Source: Pontixanthobacter gangjinensis (GTDB lineage Bacteria > Pseudomonadota > Alphaproteobacteria > Sphingomonadales > Sphingomonadaceae). Taken from it: a stretch of 64,000 nt of DNA. The translations under genes were made by a program, and so were the position numbers. Of the stretch, positions 17,030 to 25,625 are shown piece after piece; the stretch's first letter is position 1; each line of letters starts with the position of its first letter. The stretch is taken from the NCBI RefSeq assembly GCF_009827545.1, contig NZ_WTYS01000001.1, positions 2,257,772-2,321,771 of the forward strand, written 5' to 3'. The notes under the pieces are model-generated. The model was not told the origin of the DNA. It made no database searches and saw nothing but the letters and a program-made list of their open reading frames with translations.

Positions 17030-17341
17030 TTAGCGACTGCGGCGCAATACCTTACCGGTGCGCGCATCGACATCGACATACGAAACGCGGCCATTGCGAA
17101 TAAACTTGAGGCGATAAGCGCCTGCAGCCGAATCATATGCCGGGCCTAGATATTCATAGCCCTGCGCCTTCAACGGATCGGCCACCTTGCGCTCTATTTC
17201 ACGCAGCGGGATCCGGTTACCCGCTTGCATTTCCTTGCGAGCATTTTCCTGATCCGTCCGGTCCTGAGCAATGGCAAGTGCCCCGGAAAATCCAGAGGCG
17301 ACCAGCGATGCAGCCAGGGCAAGATTTAAAAAACGTTTCAT
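17030..17341 (-). CDS. periplasmic PepSY-domain protein
   Basis: The 103-residue product has a signal peptide (MKRFLNLALAASLVASGFSG, cleavage likely after ALAIA) and one PepSY-like fold ending RVSYVDVDARTGKVLRRSR. PepSY domains are thought to bind or inhibit other periplasmic proteins or act as sensor accessories. It lies upstream of the response regulator and kinase genes on the same strand, separated by about 120 nt, so it may be a regulated target or an input accessory of that system. This link is inferred from position. Confidence 0.85.
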   Translation of the reverse strand: MKRFLNLALAASLVASGFSGALAIAQDRTDQENARKEMQAGNRIPLREIERKVADPLKAQGYEYLGPAYDSAAGAYRLKFIRNGRVSYVDVDARTGKVLRRSR

Positions 17342-17428
17342 AATATTTTTGGTTTTGCGCCCGCTGCTTTGAACAGCGTCTGAATGCCTGCCGTTTCCTG
17401 TGTTCAGAATGTTTACGTATGACTTGGC

Positions 17429-18151
17429 TTATTCAACCATCTCATATTTAACGGTTACGCTAACGCCTGTGCCGACCATACCTGGTTGAACCGGGGTTGA
17501 ATCAGCTAATTTCTCAACAGCCATAGTCCGCATCATGGGCTGCGGCGAAGATACCGACACCGCCTCGCTTATTTCAAGCAAGCGGATATCTGAATATCCG
17601 GCCCAACCTGCATATTCCATCGCTCTTTCGCGCGCCGTTTTCAGCGCAGATTCGCGTGCCTGAGCCTTCGCCGCTGTGTCATCTCCGATGGAAAAGCTGG
17701 GGCCGCCAATGTCGGTTGCACCTGCTGCGACCAACGCATCGAGCACAGGCCCCGTCCGTTCAATCTTACGCAGGATCACACTGACACGGTTGGATACGGA
17801 ATAGCCCTTGAAGACTTGCTGCTGTGTTTGGCGGTCGTAATCATATTGCGGGTTGAGATTGATGCCAGTGGTTTGGATGTCTTTCTCGTCAATCCCGAGA
17901 GCTTTGATCCGCGCGATAACCGCCGTCATTTCCCTAGCGTTAAGCTGCATCGCCTCGACCGCAGTTTTCGCTTGCGAGGCTACGCCAGCGCTGATTGTGG
18001 CGATATCGGGCGCAGCTTTAACCGATTCAGAAACACTCAGCTCGATCACGGGTCCTCGGGATTGGATCTGAATGTCTGCCGCCGAGGCAGGCATGGCCAA
18101 AGCTGGCAGCATTGCAGAAACAGCGGCGAAGGTCAGGGCGTTGCGGATCAT
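17429..18151 (-). CDS. periplasmic SIMPL-domain protein (DUF541)
   Basis: The 240-residue product has a signal peptide ending MPASAA and a SIMPL (DUF541) domain with the typical ISLSVSESVKAAPDIATISAG-like N-terminus and a C-terminal GVSVTVKYEM strand. Members such as E. coli YggE reduce oxidative stress by an unknown mechanism. The ATG at 18151 is chosen because GGAG lies about 7 nt upstream; an ATG at 18163 and one at 18178 are in frame. Divergent from the amidohydrolase gene. Confidence 0.88.
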   Translation of the reverse strand: MIRNALTFAAVSAMLPALAMPASAADIQIQSRGPVIELSVSESVKAAPDIATISAGVASQAKTAVEAMQLNAREMTAVIARIKALGIDEKDIQTTGINLNPQYDYDRQTQQQVFKGYSVSNRVSVILRKIERTGPVLDALVAAGATDIGGPSFSIGDDTAAKAQARESALKTARERAMEYAGWAGYSDIRLLEISEAVSVSSPQPMMRTMAVEKLADSTPVQPGMVGTGVSVTVKYEMVE

Positions 18152-18273
18152 ATCTTTCTCCATGTGTTTACCTACCATCTAATGTCACGACACTTTAGGC
18201 AAGGTGAACCGCGCTTCACATCAGCGCTGTCTGTGGCTAGGCCTGACACAATGCTATTGGGGGCTGGTTACAG

Positions 18274-19830
18274 ATGATCCGCAGTTTGATATTTTCCGTC
18301 GCACTATTCTTGAGCACGGCTGCTGTCGCGCAAAACGGTATGGAGCCGGTGCCGGCGCGGCAATCCGATGAGGGATCAGGGCCCTATTCAAGCTTGGTCA
18401 TTCGCGGCGCGACCATGATCGACGGCACCGGTGCCCCGCCGGAAGGACCGGTTGACATCGTGGTGAAGGACAGCCGGATCGCTGCAATCAATCGTGGTGG
18501 CTCGCCTGAAAGTGTAATTAATTCCGCCGACCGCGTGGTTGATGCGACCGGCATGTTTATCATGCCCGGCTTTGTCGATGTGCATGGCCATAATGGCGAT
18601 CCGGGCAAGGCTCCCAATCCCGATTACGGATACCGTTTGTGGCTTGCGCACGGCGTAACTTCGGTGCGCGGCGTGTCGTTCGGTTTCGGGCCCGACAGCA
18701 CCGACCTTGACCACAAACGCCGCAGTGCCGCTAACTTGATCGTCGCCCCGCGCCTGTTCGCTTACGCTGTGTTTGGAGACAAATGGCCGGGCGGACCCGT
18801 TAGGACTCCGGCCAAGGCGCGCGAGTGGGTACGGTGGGCCGAAAATGCCGGATATGACGGGGTGAAATTCTTTAACACCGATGCATCCGATGTGCTCGCC
18901 GCTGCATTGGATGAAGCCGAAAAGCATAAAATGGGCACCGTCGCGCATTTGGGGCAACGCGGCGTAGCGCAGGTTACTGCACGCAAAGCAGTCGAGCTGG
19001 GTATGGACGGTGTCACCCATTTCTATGGCCATATGGAATCGCTGCTTAAGGATGGCGCTTTGGTGCGTTACCCCAATGATTACAATTACCTCGACGAACA
19101 ATCTCGCTTTTCCGAAGTTGCTAGGCTCGCCACGCAAATTGTGGAGCCGGGTAGCGAGGAATGGGATGATTATATCGATTCCATGGTCGAAGGCGGTGTT
19201 ACGCTTAGTCCGACATTCAACATCTATTCTGCATCACGCGATGTAATGCGGGCGCGGACTGCCGAATGGCATCAGAAATACACGCTGCCTTCGTTGATGA
19301 ACTTCTATGAGCCCAGTCTGACAAATCATGGGTCCTATTACCACGATTGGTCGACCGAAGACGAGGTCGCCTGGCGCAATTTCTATGTGCCATGGATGAA
19401 GCTAACCAACGACTTCAAAAACAAGGGTGGCCGCGTAACCGTCGGGTCCGATCCTGGTTATATTTATCAGACTTGGGGGTTCGCCTATATTGGCGAGTTC
19501 GAGATGTTACAGGAGGCAGGATTTGCCCCGCTCGAAGTCATCCAAGCCGCGACAATGAACGGCGCTGACGAAATCTATAAGCCAAAGGGAATCCCTGCTC
19601 CGTTCGGCAAGATCAAAGTCGGCATGTTGGCGGATTTGGTTATTGCGCCAGAAAACCCGCTGGCCAACTTCAAGACGCTGTACGGCACCGGACATTTGCG
19701 GCTGAACCGCGATACCAATGTGCTCGAACGCGTCGGCGGGGTACGTTGGACGATTAAGGACGGCATTGTTTACGATGCGCATATCTTGCTCGAAGATGTA
19801 GCCGAAATGGTCGCTTCGCAAAGCCAATAG
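18274..19830 (+). CDS. secreted amidohydrolase-superfamily metal-dependent hydrolase
   Basis: The 518-residue product has a signal peptide (cleavage likely after AAVAQ) and the amidohydrolase scaffold. Visible are FVDVHGHNG (HxH metal motif), YDGVKFF (a Lys that may bridge metals), a VAHLG His, THFYGH, and GSDPG (metal Asp), with a C-terminal beta-sandwich LADLVIAPENPL. The superfamily cleaves amide, ester or related bonds. The substrate is unknown; periplasmic members often act on dipeptides or cyclic amides. It stands alone on the plus strand, 73 nt before the ABC-F gene. Confidence 0.88.
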   Translation: MIRSLIFSVALFLSTAAVAQNGMEPVPARQSDEGSGPYSSLVIRGATMIDGTGAPPEGPVDIVVKDSRIAAINRGGSPESVINSADRVVDATGMFIMPGFVDVHGHNGDPGKAPNPDYGYRLWLAHGVTSVRGVSFGFGPDSTDLDHKRRSAANLIVAPRLFAYAVFGDKWPGGPVRTPAKAREWVRWAENAGYDGVKFFNTDASDVLAAALDEAEKHKMGTVAHLGQRGVAQVTARKAVELGMDGVTHFYGHMESLLKDGALVRYPNDYNYLDEQSRFSEVARLATQIVEPGSEEWDDYIDSMVEGGVTLSPTFNIYSASRDVMRARTAEWHQKYTLPSLMNFYEPSLTNHGSYYHDWSTEDEVAWRNFYVPWMKLTNDFKNKGGRVTVGSDPGYIYQTWGFAYIGEFEMLQEAGFAPLEVIQAATMNGADEIYKPKGIPAPFGKIKVGMLADLVIAPENPLANFKTLYGTGHLRLNRDTNVLERVGGVRWTIKDGIVYDAHILLEDVAEMVASQSQ

Positions 19831-19903
19831 CCACGGGAAACCGGGGGCCGATTCAAGCATACCGCTTGCCGCATGGCGGCCAGTAACCTAACGCGCGCCA
19901 CCT

Positions 19904-21727
19904 ATGGCGCAACCACCGATACTCAGCTTGGAAACCCTTGGCCTACAACAAGGCGGCCGGTGGTTGTTTGGCGGCCCCGAAACCGACGGGCTTAACCTGC
20001 ATGTCGGGCCAAGAGACCGACTGGCTCTAATTGGTCGCAATGGCGCTGGCAAAACCACGTTGTTCCGCTTGATCAATGACCAACTCGGTCCTGACCGGGG
20101 CGAGCGCAAAGTGAAACCCGGCACGCGGATTGTGGTGCTGGAGCAGGAACCAGATTTCGGGCCGTATGAAACGCTGATGGATTTCGCTCTGGATGGCGAG
20201 CATCCACCGGAGGAATACGAGGTTGAGGCGATTGCAGGCCAACTTGGCATCGACATGGCGACCAAATCCAAGGGGGCCAGCGGAGGCGAACGGCGCCGCG
20301 CTGCGATTGCACGCGCCCTAGCCCAAGATCCTGATTTGCTGTTGATGGACGAGCCGACCAATCATCTCGATCTTGCCGCGATTGAATGGTTGGAGAGCTG
20401 GCTCGACCGTTACAAAGGCGCATTCATTGTCATCAGTCATGACCGGACTTTCCTGAAACGTTTGACCAACGCGACAATTTGGCTTGAACGCGGAATTCTG
20501 CGGCGCAAAGACGTCGGTTTTGGCGGATATGATGCTTGGGAAGAACAAGTCTATGCCGAGGAAGCACGCAACGCGCACCGGCTAGACGCAAAACTGAAAA
20601 TCGAGGCCCATTGGCTAGAGCGCGGCGTCACCGCGCGGCGTAAACGCAACCAAGGGCGGTTGGAGAAATTGTGGCAAATGCGCGCGCAACGTGCCGCGAT
20701 GATCAGCCCGACCGGTGCAGCAAAACTTGGCCTAACCACCGATGACAGCAACAAGAGCAAAGCAGTTATCGTTGCGGACAAGGTCAGCAAATCCTTCGGA
20801 ACCGGCAAGGATGAACGCAAGATCATCCGAGATTTTTCGCTTCGCATCCAACGCGGAGACCGGATCGGTGTGGTCGGCTCAAACGGTGCTGGTAAGACGA
20901 CATTGCTGAAACTGCTTACGGGCGAGCTTGCGCCCGATGAAGGCAAGGTGACAGTCGCGAAATCGCTGACCGGAGTGGTAATTGACCAGCAGCGCGCCTT
21001 GATGACGCCCGAAAAATCGGTGCGCGATGTGCTGGCGGAAGGCGGCGACTGGGTTGATGTTCGCGGCACCCGCAAACACGTTCAAGGCTACCTTAAGGAA
21101 TTCCTGTTTGACCCTGGGCTTGTCGACACCAAAATTGGCACCATGTCGGGAGGCGAGCGTTCGCGGTTGCTGCTGGCGCGCGAATTTGCCCGGCCATCAA
21201 ACTTGCTGGTTCTGGATGAGCCGACCAACGATCTCGATCTGGAAACACTCGATCTGCTGCAAGAAGTCATCGCCGATTATGAAGGCACCGTGCTTATCGT
21301 CAGCCATGACCGCGACTTTCTCGACAAGACAGTCACGATCACGCTCGGCCTCGATGGCAGCGGCTTCGTGGACATTGTTGCCGGCGGGTACGAGGATTGG
21401 GAAAAACAGAAATCCCAGCGCAATAAGGCGGCAAAGGGCAAATCGCCGAAGCAGGACACCTCTCGTCAATCGTCCGCAGTTGCTCCTGCGAAGAAAAGCA
21501 CGAAGGTCAGCTATAAGGACCAACGCGATTACGAATTGCTGCCGGCGCGGATCGAGGAGTTGGAACTGGCGATTGCGCGAGGCGAAGAGATTCTCTCCGA
21601 TCCGGAGCTGTACACCGCAGACCCGCAAAAATTCGCTAACATCAATCAAGGCATCGAAAACGCCCGTACCGAAAAAGACGCAGCGGAAGAGCGATGGCTT
21701 GCCTTGGCGGAAATGATCGAGGGGTGA
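19904..21727 (+). CDS. ABC-F family ATPase, Uup-like
   Basis: A 607-residue soluble protein with two ABC ATPase domains and no membrane segments. Walker A motifs are GRNGAGKTTL (about residue 45) and GSNGAGKTTL (about 325). Signatures are GASGGERRR and MSGGERSR, and Walker B motifs are LLLMDEPTNHLD and LLVLDEPTNDLD. A Lys-rich linker and coiled-coil C-terminal domain (LPARIEELELAIARGEEIL) are typical of Uup. ABC-F proteins act on the ribosome or, for Uup, also in DNA transposon excision and 50S assembly. It overlaps the next gene by 4 nt. Confidence 0.92.
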   Translation: MAQPPILSLETLGLQQGGRWLFGGPETDGLNLHVGPRDRLALIGRNGAGKTTLFRLINDQLGPDRGERKVKPGTRIVVLEQEPDFGPYETLMDFALDGEHPPEEYEVEAIAGQLGIDMATKSKGASGGERRRAAIARALAQDPDLLLMDEPTNHLDLAAIEWLESWLDRYKGAFIVISHDRTFLKRLTNATIWLERGILRRKDVGFGGYDAWEEQVYAEEARNAHRLDAKLKIEAHWLERGVTARRKRNQGRLEKLWQMRAQRAAMISPTGAAKLGLTTDDSNKSKAVIVADKVSKSFGTGKDERKIIRDFSLRIQRGDRIGVVGSNGAGKTTLLKLLTGELAPDEGKVTVAKSLTGVVIDQQRALMTPEKSVRDVLAEGGDWVDVRGTRKHVQGYLKEFLFDPGLVDTKIGTMSGGERSRLLLAREFARPSNLLVLDEPTNDLDLETLDLLQEVIADYEGTVLIVSHDRDFLDKTVTITLGLDGSGFVDIVAGGYEDWEKQKSQRNKAAKGKSPKQDTSRQSSAVAPAKKSTKVSYKDQRDYELLPARIEELELAIARGEEILSDPELYTADPQKFANINQGIENARTEKDAAEERWLALAEMIEG

Positions 21728-22296
21728 GCGCACTGCACCGGGAAATTGCAAGTTGCACGATTTGCGCTGAATTTCTGGCAGATGGCCCCCGCCCAGTCGT
21801 CCAATTCTCCTCAACTGCAAAGCTGCTGATTATCGGCCAAGCACCCGGTTCCAGAGTCCATGCCACCGGCGTCCCGTGGGATGATGATAGCGGCAACCGG
21901 CTGCGCGAATGGATGGGGCTGAGCAAGGAGCAGATGTACGATCCCGCCAGGGTCGCGCTGGTTCCGATGGGGTTCTGCTATCCCGGCAAAGCCAGCGGCG
22001 GGGACAAGCCTCCGCGCAAGGAATGCGCGCCGCAATGGCACGGCCAAGTCTTGGCGCAATTGCCCAGGGACCGGCTGACATTGTTGGTCGGAACCTATGC
22101 GCAAGGATATTATCTGCCCAAAACACGCTCGATGTCACTGACCCAGCGAGTGGAGAGTTTCGAACAGTTCCTACCACACATTCTACCGCTCCCGCATCCG
22201 GCATGGCGCAGCAGAATCTGGATGCAGAAAAACCCGTGGTTTGAAGCGGCAGTACTGCCCGTGTTGCGACAGTACATCGACAAATTGGTCAAGTAA
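21724..22296 (+). CDS. uracil-DNA glycosylase-superfamily protein, possible Fe-S type
   Basis: A 190-residue member of the UDG superfamily. The catalytic-loop region reads IIGQAPGSRVHATGVPWDD and the distal DNA-binding motif is LPLPHPAWR. Four Cys in two groups (SCTIC near the N-terminus, then FCYPG and KECAPQW) could hold a 4Fe-4S cluster, as in family 4/5-like enzymes; this is inference. Initiation at the GTG at 21724 overlaps the ABC-F stop as GTGA, with GAGG just upstream, which implies translational coupling. The actual base specificity is not readable from sequence. Confidence 0.82.
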   Translation: MSALHREIASCTICAEFLADGPRPVVQFSSTAKLLIIGQAPGSRVHATGVPWDDDSGNRLREWMGLSKEQMYDPARVALVPMGFCYPGKASGGDKPPRKECAPQWHGQVLAQLPRDRLTLLVGTYAQGYYLPKTRSMSLTQRVESFEQFLPHILPLPHPAWRSRIWMQKNPWFEAAVLPVLRQYIDKLVK

Positions 22297-22768
22297 TCCG
22301 GTAAAATATCGCAACTCGGTCCAACGCCAGTTTTAGCACCAGTTTTCCGCTACGTGCTGGCCATTTAAGGCCTTTTTCCGCTTCGGGCAGGCCTTCCCCG
22401 CTACACACCACACGCCATAGAATATCGGACAGGCCATTTCCCGCAGCGTCAATTGCAGCATCAAAGCGGCCCTTTGCTGCGATCTGGCGTTCGGTTGGGG
22501 AGAGGCCGCCATCGCTGCCCTGCCCACTGATCCGCACTGCATCCCACCGCATCGTCACGCTCGGACTCAATTGCGCCCGCTCATAATCCGCACGCAGGCG
22601 CTCGCCCGCGGCGAACAGACGATCGTCAATATGACCCCGCGCATGAAGCCAAGACAAGGGCGATTCCGCGATATTGACGGTTACGCTCCGGCGCCGCGCG
22701 CGCCTCCCCCCACTTCCCTTTGGACCTTCGCTGGTCAATTCGCGTTCGATGAGCAGTCTGCGCAACAA
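22289..22768 (-). CDS. DUF6456-domain protein
   Basis: From a TTG at 22768 the product has 159 residues. The recognisable core is SPLSWLHARGHIDDRLFAAGERLRADYERAQ followed by an acidic/Gly linker and a C-terminal helix rich in conserved positions (LSDILWRVVCSGEGLPEAEKGLKWP). This matches the DUF6456 family of alphaproteobacteria, which resembles a helical DNA-binding domain; function is unknown. The frame is open to 23074, but that part is antisense to the XRE regulator gene. AGGGGA lies 4 nt before the TTG, and this decided the start. The 3' end overlaps the convergent UDG-like gene by 8 nt. Confidence 0.75.
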   Translation of the reverse strand: MLRRLLIERELTSEGPKGSGGRRARRRSVTVNIAESPLSWLHARGHIDDRLFAAGERLRADYERAQLSPSVTMRWDAVRISGQGSDGGLSPTERQIAAKGRFDAAIDAAGNGLSDILWRVVCSGEGLPEAEKGLKWPARSGKLVLKLALDRVAIFYRIT

Positions 22769-22861
22769 TTTTCCCCTTTGAATGACAACGAATCGCCTCT
22801 TGCCAAAAGGGAGTGCATGTAGGAAAGAGGGAACCAATATGGTTCCTTCGAAAGTTACCCG

Positions 22862-23434
22862 ATGATCAATCGTATCCGTGATATTCGCAAAGCCAAAGGC
22901 CTGACATTGGCCGATCTGGCCGAAGCCTGCGATCCTCCAACCACCGCCCAAACCATCGGGCGGCTTGAAACCGGTATGCGCAATCTGTCGATCAAATGGA
23001 TGGACCGAATCGCGGACGCGCTTGGCATTGATCCGCAATCTCTGGTTAGGTCCGATCAGACCGCCTCGCCGCAAGTGGTTGCTACGTTAACCGAGCAAGG
23101 GCCGGAGGCGCTCAATACACCTGCAGAAGCGGTTCTGGCGACCGAAATTGGCGGCGACGCGCCTCTGATGGTGTTGTCTATCGCGGCCAGCGCAGGCGAA
23201 TATCGCGGAGGCGACCAATTGTGGCTCCGCCAGCTTGACCCAGCAGACGCCGCCCGCGCTATAAACCGCGACGTGCTGGTGCCGCGCAAGGGCGGACGAT
23301 TTTATTTCGGCCGTTTGATCGACCGGCAAGGCACGATGGTAGGCATCTTGCCACCGGGTGTTGGCCAAAAGCAGCAAGTGGTCGATGATCCGCCATGGCT
23401 GGCTGTCGCTGAGATGTTGGTGCGCCCGCTATGA
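22862..23434 (+). CDS. XRE-family transcriptional regulator with S24-like C-terminal domain
   Basis: The 190-residue protein has an N-terminal helix-turn-helix of the XRE type (IRDIRKAKGLTLADLAEAC...IGRLETGMRNLS, about residues 5-58). Its C-terminal part resembles the S24/LexA-like sensor fold (DVLVPRKGGRFYFGRLIDRQGTMVGILPP). I did not identify a clear Ser-Lys dyad, so autocleavage is doubtful. It is divergent from the DUF6456 gene, with about 90 nt between the chosen starts. Its stop overlaps the start of the glycosyltransferase gene as ATGA, so regulator and enzyme should be translated together. Confidence 0.88.
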   Translation: MINRIRDIRKAKGLTLADLAEACDPPTTAQTIGRLETGMRNLSIKWMDRIADALGIDPQSLVRSDQTASPQVVATLTEQGPEALNTPAEAVLATEIGGDAPLMVLSIAASAGEYRGGDQLWLRQLDPADAARAINRDVLVPRKGGRFYFGRLIDRQGTMVGILPPGVGQKQQVVDDPPWLAVAEMLVRPL

Positions 23435-24615
23435 GTCACCCGAAGCGGGTACTCTCGCTCTCCACTCTTTATCCCAACACCCATATGCCGCGCTTCGGCA
23501 CTTTCGTTGCGCGGTCGTTGGAGGCGCTGGCCGCGCGCGATGCCTGGGAAGTTACTGTCATCAACCCGATCGGCGTGCCGCCCATTGCATTTGGCAAATA
23601 CAGGCCGCTCGCCGCCGCTGCGACGGATGGAATGGAGCAAGGGGTTGCTGTTTATCGCCCCCGATTCACGCTGATTCCAAACGTCGGCACGCGGATCAAC
23701 CCTGGCGTTATCGCTCGCAAAGTCTTGCCACTCGCCAAGCGCCTGCATGCAGATAATCCGTTTGATTTGGTCGACGCGCAGTTCTTCTATCCAGATGGCC
23801 CTGCGGCAGCATGGATTGCGCATGAGCTTGGCCTGCCCTGTTCGATCAAGGCGCGGGGATCGGACATCAATTTCTGGGGCGGGAAGCCCTACGCGCTCGA
23901 ACAAATGCTGGATGCAGCAGGCCGCGCTAACGGGTTGCTGGCCGTGTCGGATGCGTTGGCGCGAGAAATGTCTGCGCTTGGCATGGATTACAACAAAATC
24001 ACGCTACATTATACTGGCTTGGACCGAGACAGGTTCCGGCCGCTCGATCATGTTGGACTACGCGGAATGTTGGGCCAAACTCTTGATATTGCATTACCCG
24101 AAGGCAAGCCATTGCTGGCATCGGTAGGCGGGTTGATAGAGCGAAAAGGCCAAGACCTTGCGATTGGCGCACTCGCCAATATTCCCGGCGCGCAATTGTT
24201 GCTGGTAGGTCATGGGCCGGACGAGCAGCACCTGCGCAATTTGGCTCGCGATATGCGGGTGGAAGACCGGGTGCATTTCCTTGGATCGGTCGATCACGAT
24301 CTGCTGCCGGTTATCCTATCAGCTGCCGATATCATGGTTCTACCATCCGCAAGCGAGGGGCTTGCCAATGCATGGGTCGAGGCGCTGGCTTGCGGTACTC
24401 CGCTTGTCATTTCAAACGCTGGTGGGGCACGAGAATTGGTAGCATCGCCTGATGCGGGCATGATCGTTGAACGGACTTTGGAGGCTGTCACTGCTGGAAT
24501 CGAGCATTTGCTCGCCAATCCGCCCACACCGGAGGCGGTTGCAGCCAACGCCGAGCGCTTCAGTTGGGACGAGCATGCGCGGCTGCTAGACGAATATTAC
24601 TCCCGCCTGATTTAA
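23431..24615 (+). CDS. family 4 glycosyltransferase
   Basis: The 394-residue protein has the GT-B fold of GT4 enzymes. The N-terminal Rossmann domain opens RVLSLSTLYPN, followed by a linker, and the C-terminal domain has LASVGGLIERKGQDLAIGA and the nucleotide-sugar motif PSASEGLANAWVEALACGTP, with the Glu-x7-Glu pattern. It would transfer a sugar from an NDP donor to a cell-envelope or exopolysaccharide acceptor, which cannot be specified. It overlaps the XRE regulator gene by 4 nt. Confidence 0.92.
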   Translation: MSHPKRVLSLSTLYPNTHMPRFGTFVARSLEALAARDAWEVTVINPIGVPPIAFGKYRPLAAAATDGMEQGVAVYRPRFTLIPNVGTRINPGVIARKVLPLAKRLHADNPFDLVDAQFFYPDGPAAAWIAHELGLPCSIKARGSDINFWGGKPYALEQMLDAAGRANGLLAVSDALAREMSALGMDYNKITLHYTGLDRDRFRPLDHVGLRGMLGQTLDIALPEGKPLLASVGGLIERKGQDLAIGALANIPGAQLLLVGHGPDEQHLRNLARDMRVEDRVHFLGSVDHDLLPVILSAADIMVLPSASEGLANAWVEALACGTPLVISNAGGARELVASPDAGMIVERTLEAVTAGIEHLLANPPTPEAVAANAERFSWDEHARLLDEYYSRLI

Positions 24616-24634
24616 CCCGAGAAATTCGCTTAAG

Positions 24635-25612
24635 TCAGCCTTCTCCGCGAGCCATCTTTTCTTGCTTATCAGCGACAGTTTCTTCCGGAACGAAACTGTT
24701 GGAATCAACCCCCAGCCAGATCAGGATCGGCGCGGCCATATAGACCGAGCTGTATGTCCCGACGAACAGACCAAGCGTAATTGCCGCGACCATGCCGAAA
24801 AGGCTGGCTGGACCGAAGAACAAGAGCGGCAGCAGCGCGACCAACAAAGTCAGCGAGGTCATCACGGTACGCGCCAAAGTTTCATTGACCGAAAGGTCGA
24901 GCAGTTCAGGCAGCGGCATCTTGCGGTACTTCTTCAGATTTTCACGGATGCGGTCATACACGACGATCGTATCGTTAAGCGAATATCCAATGATGGCGAG
25001 AATCGCGGCGATAATCTGGAGGCTGAATTCCAGCTGAAACAACGCAAAGAAGCCGAGCGTCAGTGAAACGTCATGCGCCAGCGCAAACAGAGCGCCGACC
25101 CCGAATTGCCATTCGAACCGGATCCAGATGTAGAGCGCAATTGCTAGCATAGCGGCTAGCAACGCCAGCACAGCCTTCTCGCGAAATTCGGAGGCGACTT
25201 TGCCCGATACCGTGTCGTTACCATCGCGGCGAATGCCTTCGTAAGTCGATTCAATCGACTTGATGACGGTATCACCAATCGCGGTCGCCGCGCCCGGCGT
25301 ATCTTCAGTGCCTTCTGGCAGTCTGACTCGGATCGACACCTGATTCTCCGCGCCAAAGCGCTGGATCACCGGTTCTCCATAACCAAGACTGCCAATTTGT
25401 TCGCGTAAGCTGACAATAGGCGCTTCCTCACGCTGTTCAAAGGTTAGGCGAACTTCCTGCCCACCAGCGAAATCCACACCATAATTGAGCCCTTGAGTGA
25501 GCACCAACGCCCAGCTTGCAATCATCAGGAAAACGCTGACGACGTAAAACGGCATCCGCCAGCGTAGAAACTTGATGTTCGTATCATCAGGGACAAGTTT
25601 AAGCAGTCGCAT
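24635..25612 (-). CDS. secF: protein translocase subunit SecF
   Basis: A 325-residue inner-membrane protein of the SecDF complex, which uses the proton motive force to help export through SecYEG. Visible are TM1 (about 22-42), the periplasmic start GVDFAGGQEVRL, and the TM4-6 region with LAIIGYSLNDTIVVYDRIREN and a later ALLPLLFFGPASLFG. Length matches SecF. It follows secD by 13 nt on the same strand; yajC is further upstream. Confidence 0.97.
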   Translation of the reverse strand: MRLLKLVPDDTNIKFLRWRMPFYVVSVFLMIASWALVLTQGLNYGVDFAGGQEVRLTFEQREEAPIVSLREQIGSLGYGEPVIQRFGAENQVSIRVRLPEGTEDTPGAATAIGDTVIKSIESTYEGIRRDGNDTVSGKVASEFREKAVLALLAAMLAIALYIWIRFEWQFGVGALFALAHDVSLTLGFFALFQLEFSLQIIAAILAIIGYSLNDTIVVYDRIRENLKKYRKMPLPELLDLSVNETLARTVMTSLTLLVALLPLLFFGPASLFGMVAAITLGLFVGTYSSVYMAAPILIWLGVDSNSFVPEETVADKQEKMARGEG

Positions 25613-25625
25613 ATCTATACTCCCC

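Noticed and set aside
22769-23074. N-terminal extension of the DUF6456 frame
   Set aside because: It is antisense to the XRE regulator, whose HTH is clear; the extension has no domain.
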